Shown: positions 1 to 9,046 of the stretch, in pieces
How positions within the stretch are numbered: position 1 is the stretch's first letter
Layout of the letters: each line of letters starts with the position of its first letter
The notes under the pieces: generated by a model
Databases searched by the model: none
Told to the model about the DNA's origin: nothing
The model's input: only the letters and a program-made list of their open reading frames with translations
Source: Microbacterium sp. BLY
Lineage (GTDB): Bacteria > Actinomycetota > Actinomycetes > Actinomycetales > Microbacteriaceae
NCBI RefSeq assembly: GCF_017939615.1
Contig: NZ_JAGKSR010000001.1
Location: forward strand, 620,001 to 684,000
Direction of reading: 5' to 3'
DNA: 64,000 nt
Program-made: the position numbers and the translations under genes

Positions 1-186
1 CTCGCCGCGATCGACACGGTGTTCGGCGCGATGGCGGACGCCAAGGCGCTGCCGTTCCAGTGGACCGCCGACATGGCCACCTACATGACCCAGCAGATCG
101 CCCTCGCCGTGAACGGCGAGGCGGACCCCAAGACGCAGCTCGACAAGATCGTCGAGTACGCCAACGCGAACCGCGTGGACCAGTGA
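1..186 (+). CDS. ABC transporter sugar-binding protein, C-terminal end (partial)
   Basis: This frame is open from the first base to a TGA at 184-186 and gives 61 residues, so the gene starts outside the window. The fragment is hydrophilic and helical and ends in NANRVDQ. That fits the C-terminal helices of an extracellular solute-binding protein, but no family motif survives in so short a piece. The main support is context: two bases after its stop begin two MalF/MalG-type permeases and then a mannosidase, the usual binding-protein-first order. The assignment is therefore inference from position. Confidence 0.6.
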   Translation, partial: LAAIDTVFGAMADAKALPFQWTADMATYMTQQIALAVNGEADPKTQLDKIVEYANANRVDQ

Positions 187-188
187 TC

Positions 189-1115
189 ATGCGCGCGGAC
201 ACCGGCACCCGGCAGCGGCGGTCGACGATGAGATCCCACAAATGGTTCACCCCGTGGCTGCTCCTCGCCCCCGCCGTGATCTGGGTGCTGGTGTTCGCGC
301 TCTGGCCGTTCCTCAACACGGTCGTCCTGAGCTTCACGGACGCCCGCCCCCTGCGGACCCCGGAGTTCGTCGGCGGTGCGAACTACGAGCGCATGTTCGG
401 CGACGAGATGTTCTGGAACGCGCTGACCACGTGCCTCATCTACGTGGTCGTGTGCGTGCCGCTGCTCACGATCCTCCCGCTGCTCCTCGCCCTCCTCGTG
501 CAGAAGAAGCTCCCGGGCATCTCGTTCTTCCGCACCACGTTCTACTTCCCCGTGATCGCCTCGGTCGTGGTGGTCGCGCTCATCTGGACCTGGCTGTTCG
601 ACAGCCGCGGCATCATCAACCAGACCCTGGAGTTCCTCGGCCTCATCGACCAGCCGATGGCCTTCCTCGTCGACCGCTGGCTGCTGCTCGGCTGCGCGAT
701 CCTGCTGACCGTGTGGAAGGGACTCGGCTACTACATGGTCGTCTACCTCGCGGCGCTCGGGAACGTCGGCAAGGAGTTGCACGAGGCCGCCATGCTCGAC
801 GGGGCCAGCTCGTTCCGCCGCTTCCTGTCGGTCACGATCCCCTCCGTGCGCGGCGCGATGCTCCTCATCGCCGTCCTCATCGCGGTGTCCGCCATGCGGG
901 TGTTCGCCGAGCTGGACGTGCTGTCCAAGAGCACGGGCGGCCCCGGCGGCTACGACATGTCGCTCGTGATGCTGATCCGCCAGGTCGGCTCGGGCCTGAA
1001 CGGCAACATCGGCTACGCGTCCGCGATCAGCGTCGCGTTGTTCCTCCTCACGCTCGTGCCGCTGGCGGCGATCGCGTTCATGAACCGCGAGAAGAAGGCG
1101 AAGGTCTCCGCATGA
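189..1115 (+). CDS. Carbohydrate ABC transporter permease, MalF/LplB type
   Basis: A 308-residue inner-membrane permease with about six membrane segments. The first is at about residues 20-40, and the ABC-contacting EAA loop (EAAMLDGA) is near residue 199. It would pair with the next permease to import a mannose-type oligosaccharide delivered by the preceding binding protein. ATG 189 lies two bases after the upstream stop. An internal ATG at 228, just before the hydrophobic part, is a possible alternative start. The gene ends in an ATGA overlap with the next one, so translation is probably coupled. No ATPase gene is present, as is common for actinobacterial sugar importers that share an MsiK-type ATPase. 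Confidence 0.9.
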   Translation: MRADTGTRQRRSTMRSHKWFTPWLLLAPAVIWVLVFALWPFLNTVVLSFTDARPLRTPEFVGGANYERMFGDEMFWNALTTCLIYVVVCVPLLTILPLLLALLVQKKLPGISFFRTTFYFPVIASVVVVALIWTWLFDSRGIINQTLEFLGLIDQPMAFLVDRWLLLGCAILLTVWKGLGYYMVVYLAALGNVGKELHEAAMLDGASSFRRFLSVTIPSVRGAMLLIAVLIAVSAMRVFAELDVLSKSTGGPGGYDMSLVMLIRQVGSGLNGNIGYASAISVALFLLTLVPLAAIAFMNREKKAKVSA

Positions 1116-2044
1116 CGACTCTCACGACACCCCCGGTGGAGAGCGCACCGCCGGCCCAGGACTCCGCGCGACCGTCCCGCGAACGCATCTTCCGCCGCCG
1201 CGGCTCCGGCGACTTCAGCAAGCCCACGCTCGGCGGACTCATCGGCCGCTACGCGCTGCTGCTGTTCGTCCTGTTCCTCGTCATCGGGCCGTTCGTCTGG
1301 CAGCTCTCGACGTCGTTCAAGGGGCCGCAGGAGAACATCTACTCGTTCCCGCCCGAGCTCATCCCCCGCGACCCGACGCTGCAGAACTACACGCGGGTCG
1401 CCGACATCGTCCCCGTCTACCTCTACGCGTGGCACTCGCTGCTCGTCTCCCTCGGCACCGTGCTGAGCAACGTGATCCTGGCGACGTTCGCCGGCTACGC
1501 CCTGGGCTGCATGCGCTTCCGGGGCAAGTGGATCGTCATGGGCATCCTGCTGTCCACGCTGCTGTTCCCCGGCGAGGTCACCGTCACCAGCAACTTCCTC
1601 ACGATCCGCGCACTCGGCCTCGCCGACAGCCTGTGGGGCGTGTTCCTGCCCGGAGCGATCAGCGCCATGAACGTGCTGCTGGTCGCCACGGCCTGCCGGA
1701 TGATCCCGAAGGACGTGCTCGACGCGGCCACCGTCGACGGCGCGACGACGTGGCAGCGGATCCGGCACATCGTCTGGCCCAACATCCGCGGCATGGTCTC
1801 GGTCGTCGCGATCTTCGCCTTCATCGGCGCGTGGGACGACTACCTCTGGCCGCTCATCGTGCTCTCCGATCCGGCGAAGTACACGCTGACGGTCGGCATG
1901 GCGTACCTGAACAGCAGCTTCTCCGTCGACCCGCGGCTCATCGCGGCCGGCACCATGATCGCCCTCGTGCCGATCGTCATCATGTTCTCGTTCACGCAGC
2001 GCTTCTTCTTCAAGGGCGTGCAGGAGGGTGCGCTGAAGGGGTGA
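1112..2044 (+). CDS. Carbohydrate ABC transporter permease, MalG type
   Basis: A 310-residue permease forming the second half of the transport channel. A roughly 45-residue polar N-terminus precedes the first membrane helix, and the EAA-like loop (DAATVDGA) lies near residue 205, followed by the expected late helices ending at GVQEGALKG. Its ATG overlaps the stop of the MalF-type partner by four bases, and its own stop overlaps the GTG start of the mannosidase, so the three genes are tightly coupled. Substrate is inferred only from the neighbouring GH92 enzyme. Confidence 0.9.
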   Translation: MTTLTTPPVESAPPAQDSARPSRERIFRRRGSGDFSKPTLGGLIGRYALLLFVLFLVIGPFVWQLSTSFKGPQENIYSFPPELIPRDPTLQNYTRVADIVPVYLYAWHSLLVSLGTVLSNVILATFAGYALGCMRFRGKWIVMGILLSTLLFPGEVTVTSNFLTIRALGLADSLWGVFLPGAISAMNVLLVATACRMIPKDVLDAATVDGATTWQRIRHIVWPNIRGMVSVVAIFAFIGAWDDYLWPLIVLSDPAKYTLTVGMAYLNSSFSVDPRLIAAGTMIALVPIVIMFSFTQRFFFKGVQEGALKG

Positions 2045-5000
2045 GTGCGCCGCTGCTCCGCCCGGCCTCCGGTCCCGCGGACCCTCCGTCGTCGCGCCCG
2101 CATGCGGGGGTGCTCCCCGGTCCTGTCTTCGCGTACGCGTTCGACCCGTCGCGCAGAGAGCAGCGGATCGATGTCCCTGCCCTCGCCCACATCGCGCTCA
2201 CGCCGGACACCGTGCTGCACTGGGCGTTCTTCGCGGACGGCCCGGCCGCGACCCTCGCTCCGCATGCCGCGCTCGCGGTCGCCGTCGATGTACGGGATGA
2301 GCACGGACACCGGCTGAGCGGGATCGCCGGGGTCCGGGATCGCTATGACTTCCCGGTCACGGCGACAGCGCAGTTCGCCGCCCGGTGGAGCATGCCGGAG
2401 CAGTGGAACGCCGACACCGTCGCGCTCGCTCCCCTCGCCGTCGACGCGGCCACCGGGACCGTCGAGCTCGTCCTCGGCACCGCCGACCTCGCCTCCGCGC
2501 CGCACCTCCCGGCCGAGGTCACCGGGTACGTGCAGGTTCTCGTGGAGGAGCGCACGACACCCGGTGACCTCCCACCGGTCGAGCGGGTCGACACGCGGCG
2601 CGGCTCGCACTCCGGCCCGCGCTTCTCCCGGGGGAACACGATCCCGGCGGTCGCCGTGCCGCACGGCTTCACCTTCGTCACCCCCGCCACGGACGCCGCC
2701 GACGCCCGCTGGCCCTACCGCCCCTTCGTGCACGACGATCCCGCGGGGCGGCGTCTGGAGGCGCTCCAGTTCTCCCACCAGCCCAGCCCGTGGATCGGGG
2801 ATCGGGCCGTGCTGCAGCTCATGCCCTTCCTCGGCGCGCCGCGGTCGGACAGGGAGGCTCGGCGGCGATGGATCGTCCCGGGCACGGAGCGCGCCCGTCC
2901 GCACGAGTACGCCGCCGACCTCGGAGACGGTCTGCGCGTCGAGATGACCGCCACCTCGCATACGGCGGCCTTCCGGGTGCGCGCCGACGGCGACGCCGGC
3001 ATCGGCTTCGTCATCGACCAGCTCACCGACGACGGCCGGCTCACCTTCACCGCGCACGGGTTCGAAGGGTGGATCCCGGAGGGATCAGAGGACTGGGGGA
3101 ACGCGCCCCGCTGCTACTTCGCGGGTACGGTCAGCGGGGCCGCGGAGGTCAGCCATGGCCCGCTGGACGACGCCGGCCGCCCGCGCGTCGCCGGCTTCGT
3201 CGGCAGCACGGGCGCGGTCGACGTGCGGATCGCCGTGTCGTTCCTGTCCGTCGCGCAGGCCCGGCACAGTCTCGCCCTCGAGGCTCCGCCCGCCGTCTCG
3301 TTCGACGAGCTCCGCACCCGCGCCGCCGCCTCCTGGGACGCCCTGCTGGGGCGGGTCACGATCCCTCCGCTCCCCGCCGCCGAACGCCCGTTCCGCGGCC
3401 TGGCCGACGAGGAGCAGCGCGCGCGGATCGCCGCCGCGCTCCACCGCATGCACCTGTATCCGAACACCGCGGCGGAGAACGCGGGCACGGCCGACGCCCC
3501 CCGCTGGCGGTTCGCCGACGTGTTCGCCGCCCGCACGACCTTCGGCGAGACGGCGACGGAAGCACCGATCGCGGACGGCGAGCTCGTGGTCAACAACGGC
3601 TACTGGGACACCTACCGCACCGAGTGGCCGGCGCTCGCGCTCCTCGACCCGGCGCTGACCGGCCGCCTGCTCGACGGTCAGCTCACGCAGTATCGTCGCG
3701 GCGGGTGGATGGCGCGCTGGAGCGCCCCCGGCTACGTGGACAGCATGGTCGGCACGTCGAGCGACCAGATCTTCGCCGACGCCGCCCGGTGGGGAGTGGC
3801 GTTCGACCGGGAGGCGGCGTTCGAGAGCGGTTGGCGTCATGCGTGCGAACCGGGCCCCGATCCCCGGCGGGGCCGCAAGGGCATCGGGCGGGGGCGCTTC
3901 CTGGGCTTCATCCCGTCCGAGGTTCCGGAGGGGATGAGCTGGAGCATCGAGAACGCGGTGAGCGACGCCGCGCTCGGCCGCTTCGCCGCGCAGCTCACGG
4001 CGTCCGCGACCACCCCGGACCATGCCGCGCGCTACCGGGCGTTCGCCCGGTACTTCGCGAACCGCTCGCGTGCGGCCCGCGTCCTGTTCGATCCGGGCTC
4101 CGGGTTCTTCCGAGGTCGCTCGGCGGACGGCTCGTTCACCCCGGACTTCGATCCGCGCGTCTGGGGCGGCGACAACGTCGAGACGAACGCGTGGGGGATG
4201 TCGGTCGGCACGGTGCACGACGGCCCCGGCCTTGCCGCCTTGCACGGCGGGCGCGCCGGGCTCGGCCGCCATCTCGACGCCCTCTTCGCGGAACCGGAGA
4301 CCGCCGACGAGCGCTTCGGCGGGGCGTACGGCACGGTCATCCACGAACAGCGGGAAGCGCGGGCCCAGCGTTCCGGCATGTGCGCGCTGTCGAACCAGCC
4401 CGCGCACCACATCCCCTTCATGTACGCCTTCACCGACCGGCCCTGGCACACCGCCGGGCTCGTGCACGGTCTGGCGCGGCGGCTGTTCGCGGGCGCGCAC
4501 ATCGGTCAGGGATTCCCCGGCGATGAGGACAACGGCGAGATGAGCGCCTGGTGGCTCTGGGCGGCTCTCGGCCTGTACCCCCTCGAGCTCGCCACGGGCA
4601 CGCTCCGCATCGGATCACCGCTCAGCGACGACATCCGCGTCGCGCGCGGCGACGGGTCGTCGCTGCGGATCCGCTCCCGACGGCACACCGCGGCCGCGCA
4701 CATCCTCCAGGAGGCGCGACTCGACGGCCGCCCGCTTTCCACCGCCGATCTCCCGATCGACGCGCTGCGCGGAGACCTGGTGCTCGACCTCGTGTTCGGT
4801 GACGACCCGGCACGTGCGCTGGAGACCGGGGACGGCGACCTCGCCGGAGAACCCTGGCACCCCGATCTGACGGGCGCGAGAGGACGGCCCGTCGCGTCCC
4901 CCGACGTCACGACGGCGTCGCGGCTCTTCGACGACGGCGACCCGCCCGGCGACGACGGCGTCCGCCTCGCACCCGGCTCCTGGGCCGGGTGGCGGTTCCC

Positions 5001-5247
5001 TGCGCCCCGCGGGGTCACCGACGTCACCCTCACGAGCCGCGAGCGGATCACCGCTCACGCTCTGCACTGGGAGGCCGAGGGGCCGGACGGCCACTGGTAC
5101 CCGCTCGCCACGACGCACGCCGAAGACCTCCTCCCCGACCGTACGACCCCGTTCGCCTTCGATCGGCGGGCCGTGACCGCGGCCGTGCGCGTGCGGACCG
5201 ACGACGCCGTGACCCTCCGTCAGATCGAGCTCTTCGACCTCGGCTGA
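2041..5247 (+). CDS. GH92-type alpha-mannosidase, cytoplasmic
   Basis: A 1068-residue protein with family 92 hallmarks: GYVDSMVGTSSD near residue 557, SWSIENAVSDAALG near 635 and the signature GDEDNGEMSAWW near 828. GH92 enzymes are calcium-dependent exo-alpha-mannosidases acting mainly on alpha-1,2/1,3 mannosides. No signal peptide is visible, so it should act inside the cell on sugars imported by the upstream transporter. The beta-sandwich N-domain should cover roughly residues 1-330 and the (alpha/alpha)6 catalytic domain about 340-860. The last 200 residues form an extra C-terminal region with no recognised motif. GTG 2041 was chosen because it overlaps the permease stop. The exact linkage specificity cannot be read from sequence. 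Confidence 0.85.
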   Translation: MSAPLLRPASGPADPPSSRPHAGVLPGPVFAYAFDPSRREQRIDVPALAHIALTPDTVLHWAFFADGPAATLAPHAALAVAVDVRDEHGHRLSGIAGVRDRYDFPVTATAQFAARWSMPEQWNADTVALAPLAVDAATGTVELVLGTADLASAPHLPAEVTGYVQVLVEERTTPGDLPPVERVDTRRGSHSGPRFSRGNTIPAVAVPHGFTFVTPATDAADARWPYRPFVHDDPAGRRLEALQFSHQPSPWIGDRAVLQLMPFLGAPRSDREARRRWIVPGTERARPHEYAADLGDGLRVEMTATSHTAAFRVRADGDAGIGFVIDQLTDDGRLTFTAHGFEGWIPEGSEDWGNAPRCYFAGTVSGAAEVSHGPLDDAGRPRVAGFVGSTGAVDVRIAVSFLSVAQARHSLALEAPPAVSFDELRTRAAASWDALLGRVTIPPLPAAERPFRGLADEEQRARIAAALHRMHLYPNTAAENAGTADAPRWRFADVFAARTTFGETATEAPIADGELVVNNGYWDTYRTEWPALALLDPALTGRLLDGQLTQYRRGGWMARWSAPGYVDSMVGTSSDQIFADAARWGVAFDREAAFESGWRHACEPGPDPRRGRKGIGRGRFLGFIPSEVPEGMSWSIENAVSDAALGRFAAQLTASATTPDHAARYRAFARYFANRSRAARVLFDPGSGFFRGRSADGSFTPDFDPRVWGGDNVETNAWGMSVGTVHDGPGLAALHGGRAGLGRHLDALFAEPETADERFGGAYGTVIHEQREARAQRSGMCALSNQPAHHIPFMYAFTDRPWHTAGLVHGLARRLFAGAHIGQGFPGDEDNGEMSAWWLWAALGLYPLELATGTLRIGSPLSDDIRVARGDGSSLRIRSRRHTAAAHILQEARLDGRPLSTADLPIDALRGDLVLDLVFGDDPARALETGDGDLAGEPWHPDLTGARGRPVASPDVTTASRLFDDGDPPGDDGVRLAPGSWAGWRFPAPRGVTDVTLTSRERITAHALHWEAEGPDGHWYPLATTHAEDLLPDRTTPFAFDRRAVTAAVRVRTDDAVTLRQIELFDLG

Positions 5248-5318
5248 CGTCCGGCGACGGATCGCAGGCCGGCACGAGGACGCTGGCGGCGGGCGTTCTT
5301 TCCGGCGATGCTGGACGC

Positions 5319-7181
5319 ATGCGCGCCCTCCGACTCCTCTGGCGGTACCCCGTCATCACGCTGACGATCGTCGCGTTCATCGTGGTGGGCATCCTGCACG
5401 CGGCGGGCGAGGAGACGATCGGGCGGTGGGTCGCGACGGTGTACGTGGCCGCCGTGGTGGTGTGGACGCTCATCGGCATGGTGCGGGACGTGCTCCGGGG
5501 CCATGTCGGCCTCGACATCCTCGCCGTCGTGGCCATGGTGGCGACGCTCGCGGTGGGCGAGTACATCGCGTCCCTCATCATCGTGCTCATGCTGTCCGGC
5601 GGCGAGGCTCTGGAGGACTTCGCCGGCCGCCGGGCGAAGCGCGACCTCTCGGCCCTCCTCGACCGCTCGCCGCGTACCGCCCACGTGCTGGTGCACCCGG
5701 AGGACGCGGACTCGGACGAGGCGACGGAGGTGCCCGTCGACGACGTCGCGGTGGGCGACGTCCTGCTGGTGCGCCCGGCGGAGATCGTGCCGGTGGACGG
5801 CACGCTGCTCACGGACAGTGCCTCCTTCGACGAATCATCGCTGACGGGCGAGAGCCTTCCCGTCACACGCGGTTCCGGCGACGAGGTGCTGTCCGGCGCG
5901 ATCAACGGCAGCCGGGCCGTGCGCCTCCGCGCGGTGCGCACGGGGGCCGACAGCCAGTACCAGCAGATCGTGGCGCTGGTCGCCGAGGCCGAATCGTCGC
6001 ACGCCCCCATCGTGCGTCTGGCCGACCGCTTCGCGATCCCGTTCACCGCCGTCTCGCTCGTGCTCGCCGGCACCGCGTGGGCGATCTCCGGCGATGCCAC
6101 CCGATTCGCGGAGGTGCTCGTCCTGGCGACGCCGTGCCCCCTCCTGATCGCTGCCCCGGTGGCGTTCCTCGGCGGGCTGTCCCGGGCGGCGAAGTCGGGC
6201 GTCATCATGAAGAGCGGGGCGGTCATCGAGCAGATCGCGCGCGTGCGCTCGGCCGCGTTCGACAAGACCGGGACGCTCACCCAGGGCCGGCCCGAGCTCA
6301 TCGTCGTCCGCCCCGCCGCCGGCTTCGCGGCGGACGAGATCCTCCGGCTCGCGGCCTCCGCCGAGCAGTACTCGTCGCACGTGCTCGCCGATGGCATCCG
6401 CCGCGCGGCCGCGGCACGCGGCCTGCCGCTGCACGCGGCGACCGAGGCCAGCGAGATCGCGACGAACGGGGTCTCGGCGACGATCGCCGGACGGACGGTC
6501 GTGGTCGGCAAGCCCGCGTATGTCGCCTCCCTGGCCCCCGACACCGCGCGGGCGGATCTCGCCCCCGGTGAGGCGGCGGCGTACGTCGCCGTCGACGGCC
6601 GGTTCGCGGGCGTCATCGTGCTCGCCGACGCTGCCCGCCCCGAGGCGCCGGCGGTGGTCTCGTGGCTGCGACTGCACGAGGTCGACCGCCTCGCGATGCT
6701 GACCGGCGACGTTGCGTCCACAGCGGAGTCGATCGGACGCCAGGTCGGGATCGAGGAGATCCACGCCGAGCTGCTGCCGCCCGAGAAGGTCCGCCTCGCG
6801 GCCGAGATGGAACCGCGTCCGGTGCTCATGGTCGGCGACGGCGTGAACGACGCCCCGGCGCTCGCCGCCGCGGACATCGGCATCGCGATGGGCGCGAAGG
6901 GGGCGACGGCCGCCGGGGACGCCGCCGACGTCGTCATCCTCGTCGACTCGCTCGCGAAGGTCGTCGACGCCGTCGCGATCGGACGGCACACCCTCCGCGT
7001 GGCCCTCACCGCGATCTGGATCGGGATCGGCCTGAGCGTGGGGCTCATGGTCGTCGCGATGACCGGCGTGATCCCGGCCGTCGTCGGGGCGCTGGTGCAG
7101 GAACTCGTCGATCTGGCGACGATCCTCTATGCCCTGCGCGCGCTGAGCGGCCCGCCCAGCGACCTCCGCCCCTCCGCCTGA
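5319..7181 (+). CDS. Heavy-metal-type P-type ATPase without N-terminal metal-binding domain
   Basis: A 620-residue cation pump. Visible motifs are TGES near residue 176, the membrane motif TPCP near 272, the phosphorylation site DKTGTLTQ near 314, TGD in the nucleotide domain, and GDGVNDAP near 507 followed by two C-terminal helices. The P1B layout is clear, but the usual CPC or SPC of copper, zinc or cobalt pumps is replaced by TPC. There is no CxxC heavy-metal-associated domain and no His-rich tail, so the transported ion is not evident. ATG 5319 follows a GATGCT box by six bases and no Shine-Dalgarno sequence is visible, which would fit a leaderless transcript. It does not appear to belong to the mannosidase operon. 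Confidence 0.85.
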   Translation: MRALRLLWRYPVITLTIVAFIVVGILHAAGEETIGRWVATVYVAAVVVWTLIGMVRDVLRGHVGLDILAVVAMVATLAVGEYIASLIIVLMLSGGEALEDFAGRRAKRDLSALLDRSPRTAHVLVHPEDADSDEATEVPVDDVAVGDVLLVRPAEIVPVDGTLLTDSASFDESSLTGESLPVTRGSGDEVLSGAINGSRAVRLRAVRTGADSQYQQIVALVAEAESSHAPIVRLADRFAIPFTAVSLVLAGTAWAISGDATRFAEVLVLATPCPLLIAAPVAFLGGLSRAAKSGVIMKSGAVIEQIARVRSAAFDKTGTLTQGRPELIVVRPAAGFAADEILRLAASAEQYSSHVLADGIRRAAAARGLPLHAATEASEIATNGVSATIAGRTVVVGKPAYVASLAPDTARADLAPGEAAAYVAVDGRFAGVIVLADAARPEAPAVVSWLRLHEVDRLAMLTGDVASTAESIGRQVGIEEIHAELLPPEKVRLAAEMEPRPVLMVGDGVNDAPALAAADIGIAMGAKGATAAGDAADVVILVDSLAKVVDAVAIGRHTLRVALTAIWIGIGLSVGLMVVAMTGVIPAVVGALVQELVDLATILYALRALSGPPSDLRPSA

Positions 7182-7203
7182 ACGCTGTTCCCGCACCGCC
7201 GCC

Positions 7204-7398
7204 GTGATGCTCGGCGGCATGACGCTCATGACGTCGCAGCTCAGCCGCGTGATCCGTGCGGAGGTGGACCGCATCGACGGGACACTCTCCGCACGGATCG
7301 ACGGCCTCGACGCCCGGCTGGGGCGGATCGAGACGAAGGTGGACGACCTCGACAAGGAGCTCACGAACCTCGCGGCCCGCTTCTGGCGCTCGCAGTGA
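7204..7398 (+). CDS. Small membrane/coiled-coil protein, truncated paralogue of the gene at 10763
   Basis: A 64-residue product starting at GTG 7204 or ATG 7207. Its N-terminus (MLGGMTLMTSQL) and its C-terminus (DDLDKELTNLAARFWRSQ) match the two ends of the 193-residue protein at 10763, but the first 18 residues and the whole 11-residue repeat array are missing. Sequence just upstream (ACGCTG, then 19 bases to the ATG) resembles the corresponding paralogue codons with two bases deleted. That suggests the original N-terminus was lost by a small deletion. It may be a decayed copy or a functional minimal version. Function is unknown. Confidence 0.5.
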   Translation: MMLGGMTLMTSQLSRVIRAEVDRIDGTLSARIDGLDARLGRIETKVDDLDKELTNLAARFWRSQ

Positions 7399-7411
7399 GG
7401 AGGCCGCGGCG

Positions 7412-9046
7412 TCAGATCAGGACGTCGCCGACGAGGTTGACCTTGATGCCCATCCCGTCGAACATGGCGGCCTTCGCGATCAGGGCCTTGTCTGCCGTGT
7501 CGGCGTCCGGTGCGTAGACGAGCTGCGCATGGTTCGCCTTGTGCCGCGCCATGAACTGGTCGCGCGAGATGCCGTGGAGCACCACGTGCGCGATCGGCCA
7601 CTCCGGATTCGTGGCGTCCTTGCGGCGCTGCGTCTCCTCGGCGGGCAACTCGATCACCGACGCCCGGAAGACATCGGCCTGCAGCACCCCGTCGGCGATG
7701 AACACCCTGGAGAGCACCACCTCGCCGGGCTTCGATACGCCGTTGATCGTGGCACCGCCCGCGGGGAAGAACACGTGACCCTGCCGCCAGCCCTCCGCGT
7801 GCTGCCATCCGCCGAGGTGCGAGGCCGGCACCGAGCCGGAGATCTCGTACACCCACACGAACTCTCCGTCGTAGTCCTCGCCCCACCGCACGTCGTGCAG
7901 CGTGTTGTCGGGCACGAGCCCCATCGCGCGCCACACCCGGTCGGTCACGAGGGCATCGACGGCGACGCCCTCATCGGCCTCGTTGAAGTGCGGGAAGGCC
8001 CGTCCTTCGTGCAGCACGCGGGAGCCGTCGCGCGAGGTCACCGGCGGCCGCTCGGTGGAGTTGAGGATGCCCTCTGCCAGGTCGGACGCCGGCACGAGGT
8101 CCTTCAGCCCCTGCTGATACTGGATGCCGACCGCGTCGAGGCCGAAGTCGTCGGCGATGCGGAGCGCGGCGATGTACATCTTCAGCTGCCACTGCACCTG
8201 CTCCCGCGTGAGCTCGGTCGCGGCGTCCTCGCCGTAGCGGAACGTCATGCCCCGCTCGATCAGCCAGTCGTAGGCGGCGTCCGCCTCCTCCTCCGTCACG
8301 TTCAGCATCTCCGCGTAGAGGGCCGACTGCGACAGGCGCTCCTTGTAGATGCCGGTCCGGTTGAGGAGCTCGTCGTCGAAGATGGCGTTGTACATGCCCA
8401 TGCAGCCCTCGTCGAAGACGCCGATGATGGCCTTCTCGGTGCGCAGCTCCGCGGCGAGCGCCTCGCCGAGCTGCTTCTCCGGGCTGTCCGGCAGCGCGGG
8501 GAGCGGACGTACGTGGGAGTCGTCGTGGGTGATCGTGCCGGTCTCGGTCCACTCCCGGATGCCGTCGCGGAACCAGTCGTCGGTGAAGTCGACCGACCAG
8601 ATCGTCGCGTACGGCTTGTCCATCTTCGTCAGGCCCGCGTTGAGGCCGAGGAGACCGACGAGACCGGGCCAGTCGCCCGCGAAGTTCGCCACCGTGAGGA
8701 TCGGGCCCTGGTGCGTGCGGAGGCCTGCGAGCACGTGGTGCGAGTACTGCCAGACGGCCTCGGCGACGATGAGCGGCGCATCGACGGGGATGTTCTTGAA
8801 CACCTCGAGTCCCATGCGCTGGCTGGAGATGAAGCCGTGGCCGGTCTCCGGGTCGACCTCGTTGGCGCGGACGACCGTCCAGCCGAGGTCGTTCAGCACA
8901 CCGGTGACCCCGGCCTCGAGCTCCACCTGGGTGGGCCAGCCCGCGGTGTTCGCGGATTCGCGCAGATCGCCGGACGCGATCAGGTAGGCGGTCTTCGGCG
9001 CCGCGGTCGGGCGGGGCGCCGGGGTGGGCAGGGTGTAGGCGGTCAT
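7412..9046 (-). CDS. L-fucose/D-arabinose isomerase family protein
   Basis: A 544-residue cytosolic protein resembling the fucose/arabinose isomerase fold, which interconverts aldoses and ketoses using a Mn2+ site with Glu, Asp and His ligands. Candidate ligand segments are VFDEGCMGMYNA near residue 211 and HKANHAQ near the C-terminus. It is somewhat shorter than E. coli FucI (about 590 residues), so the substrate could be another deoxy- or pentose sugar. It is the second gene of an operon: its ATG overlaps the stop of the FGGY kinase by four bases, the classic isomerase/kinase pairing. Control is likely by the LacI-type operator at 10611. Confidence 0.75.
   Translation of the reverse strand: MTAYTLPTPAPRPTAAPKTAYLIASGDLRESANTAGWPTQVELEAGVTGVLNDLGWTVVRANEVDPETGHGFISSQRMGLEVFKNIPVDAPLIVAEAVWQYSHHVLAGLRTHQGPILTVANFAGDWPGLVGLLGLNAGLTKMDKPYATIWSVDFTDDWFRDGIREWTETGTITHDDSHVRPLPALPDSPEKQLGEALAAELRTEKAIIGVFDEGCMGMYNAIFDDELLNRTGIYKERLSQSALYAEMLNVTEEEADAAYDWLIERGMTFRYGEDAATELTREQVQWQLKMYIAALRIADDFGLDAVGIQYQQGLKDLVPASDLAEGILNSTERPPVTSRDGSRVLHEGRAFPHFNEADEGVAVDALVTDRVWRAMGLVPDNTLHDVRWGEDYDGEFVWVYEISGSVPASHLGGWQHAEGWRQGHVFFPAGGATINGVSKPGEVVLSRVFIADGVLQADVFRASVIELPAEETQRRKDATNPEWPIAHVVLHGISRDQFMARHKANHAQLVYAPDADTADKALIAKAAMFDGMGIKVNLVGDVLI

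Noticed and set aside
5048..7048. A 666-codon minus-strand frame opposite the P-type ATPase
   Set aside because: All ATPase motifs are in the plus frame. The antisense product is Ser/Arg/Ala-rich and has no recognisable domain or ribosome site.
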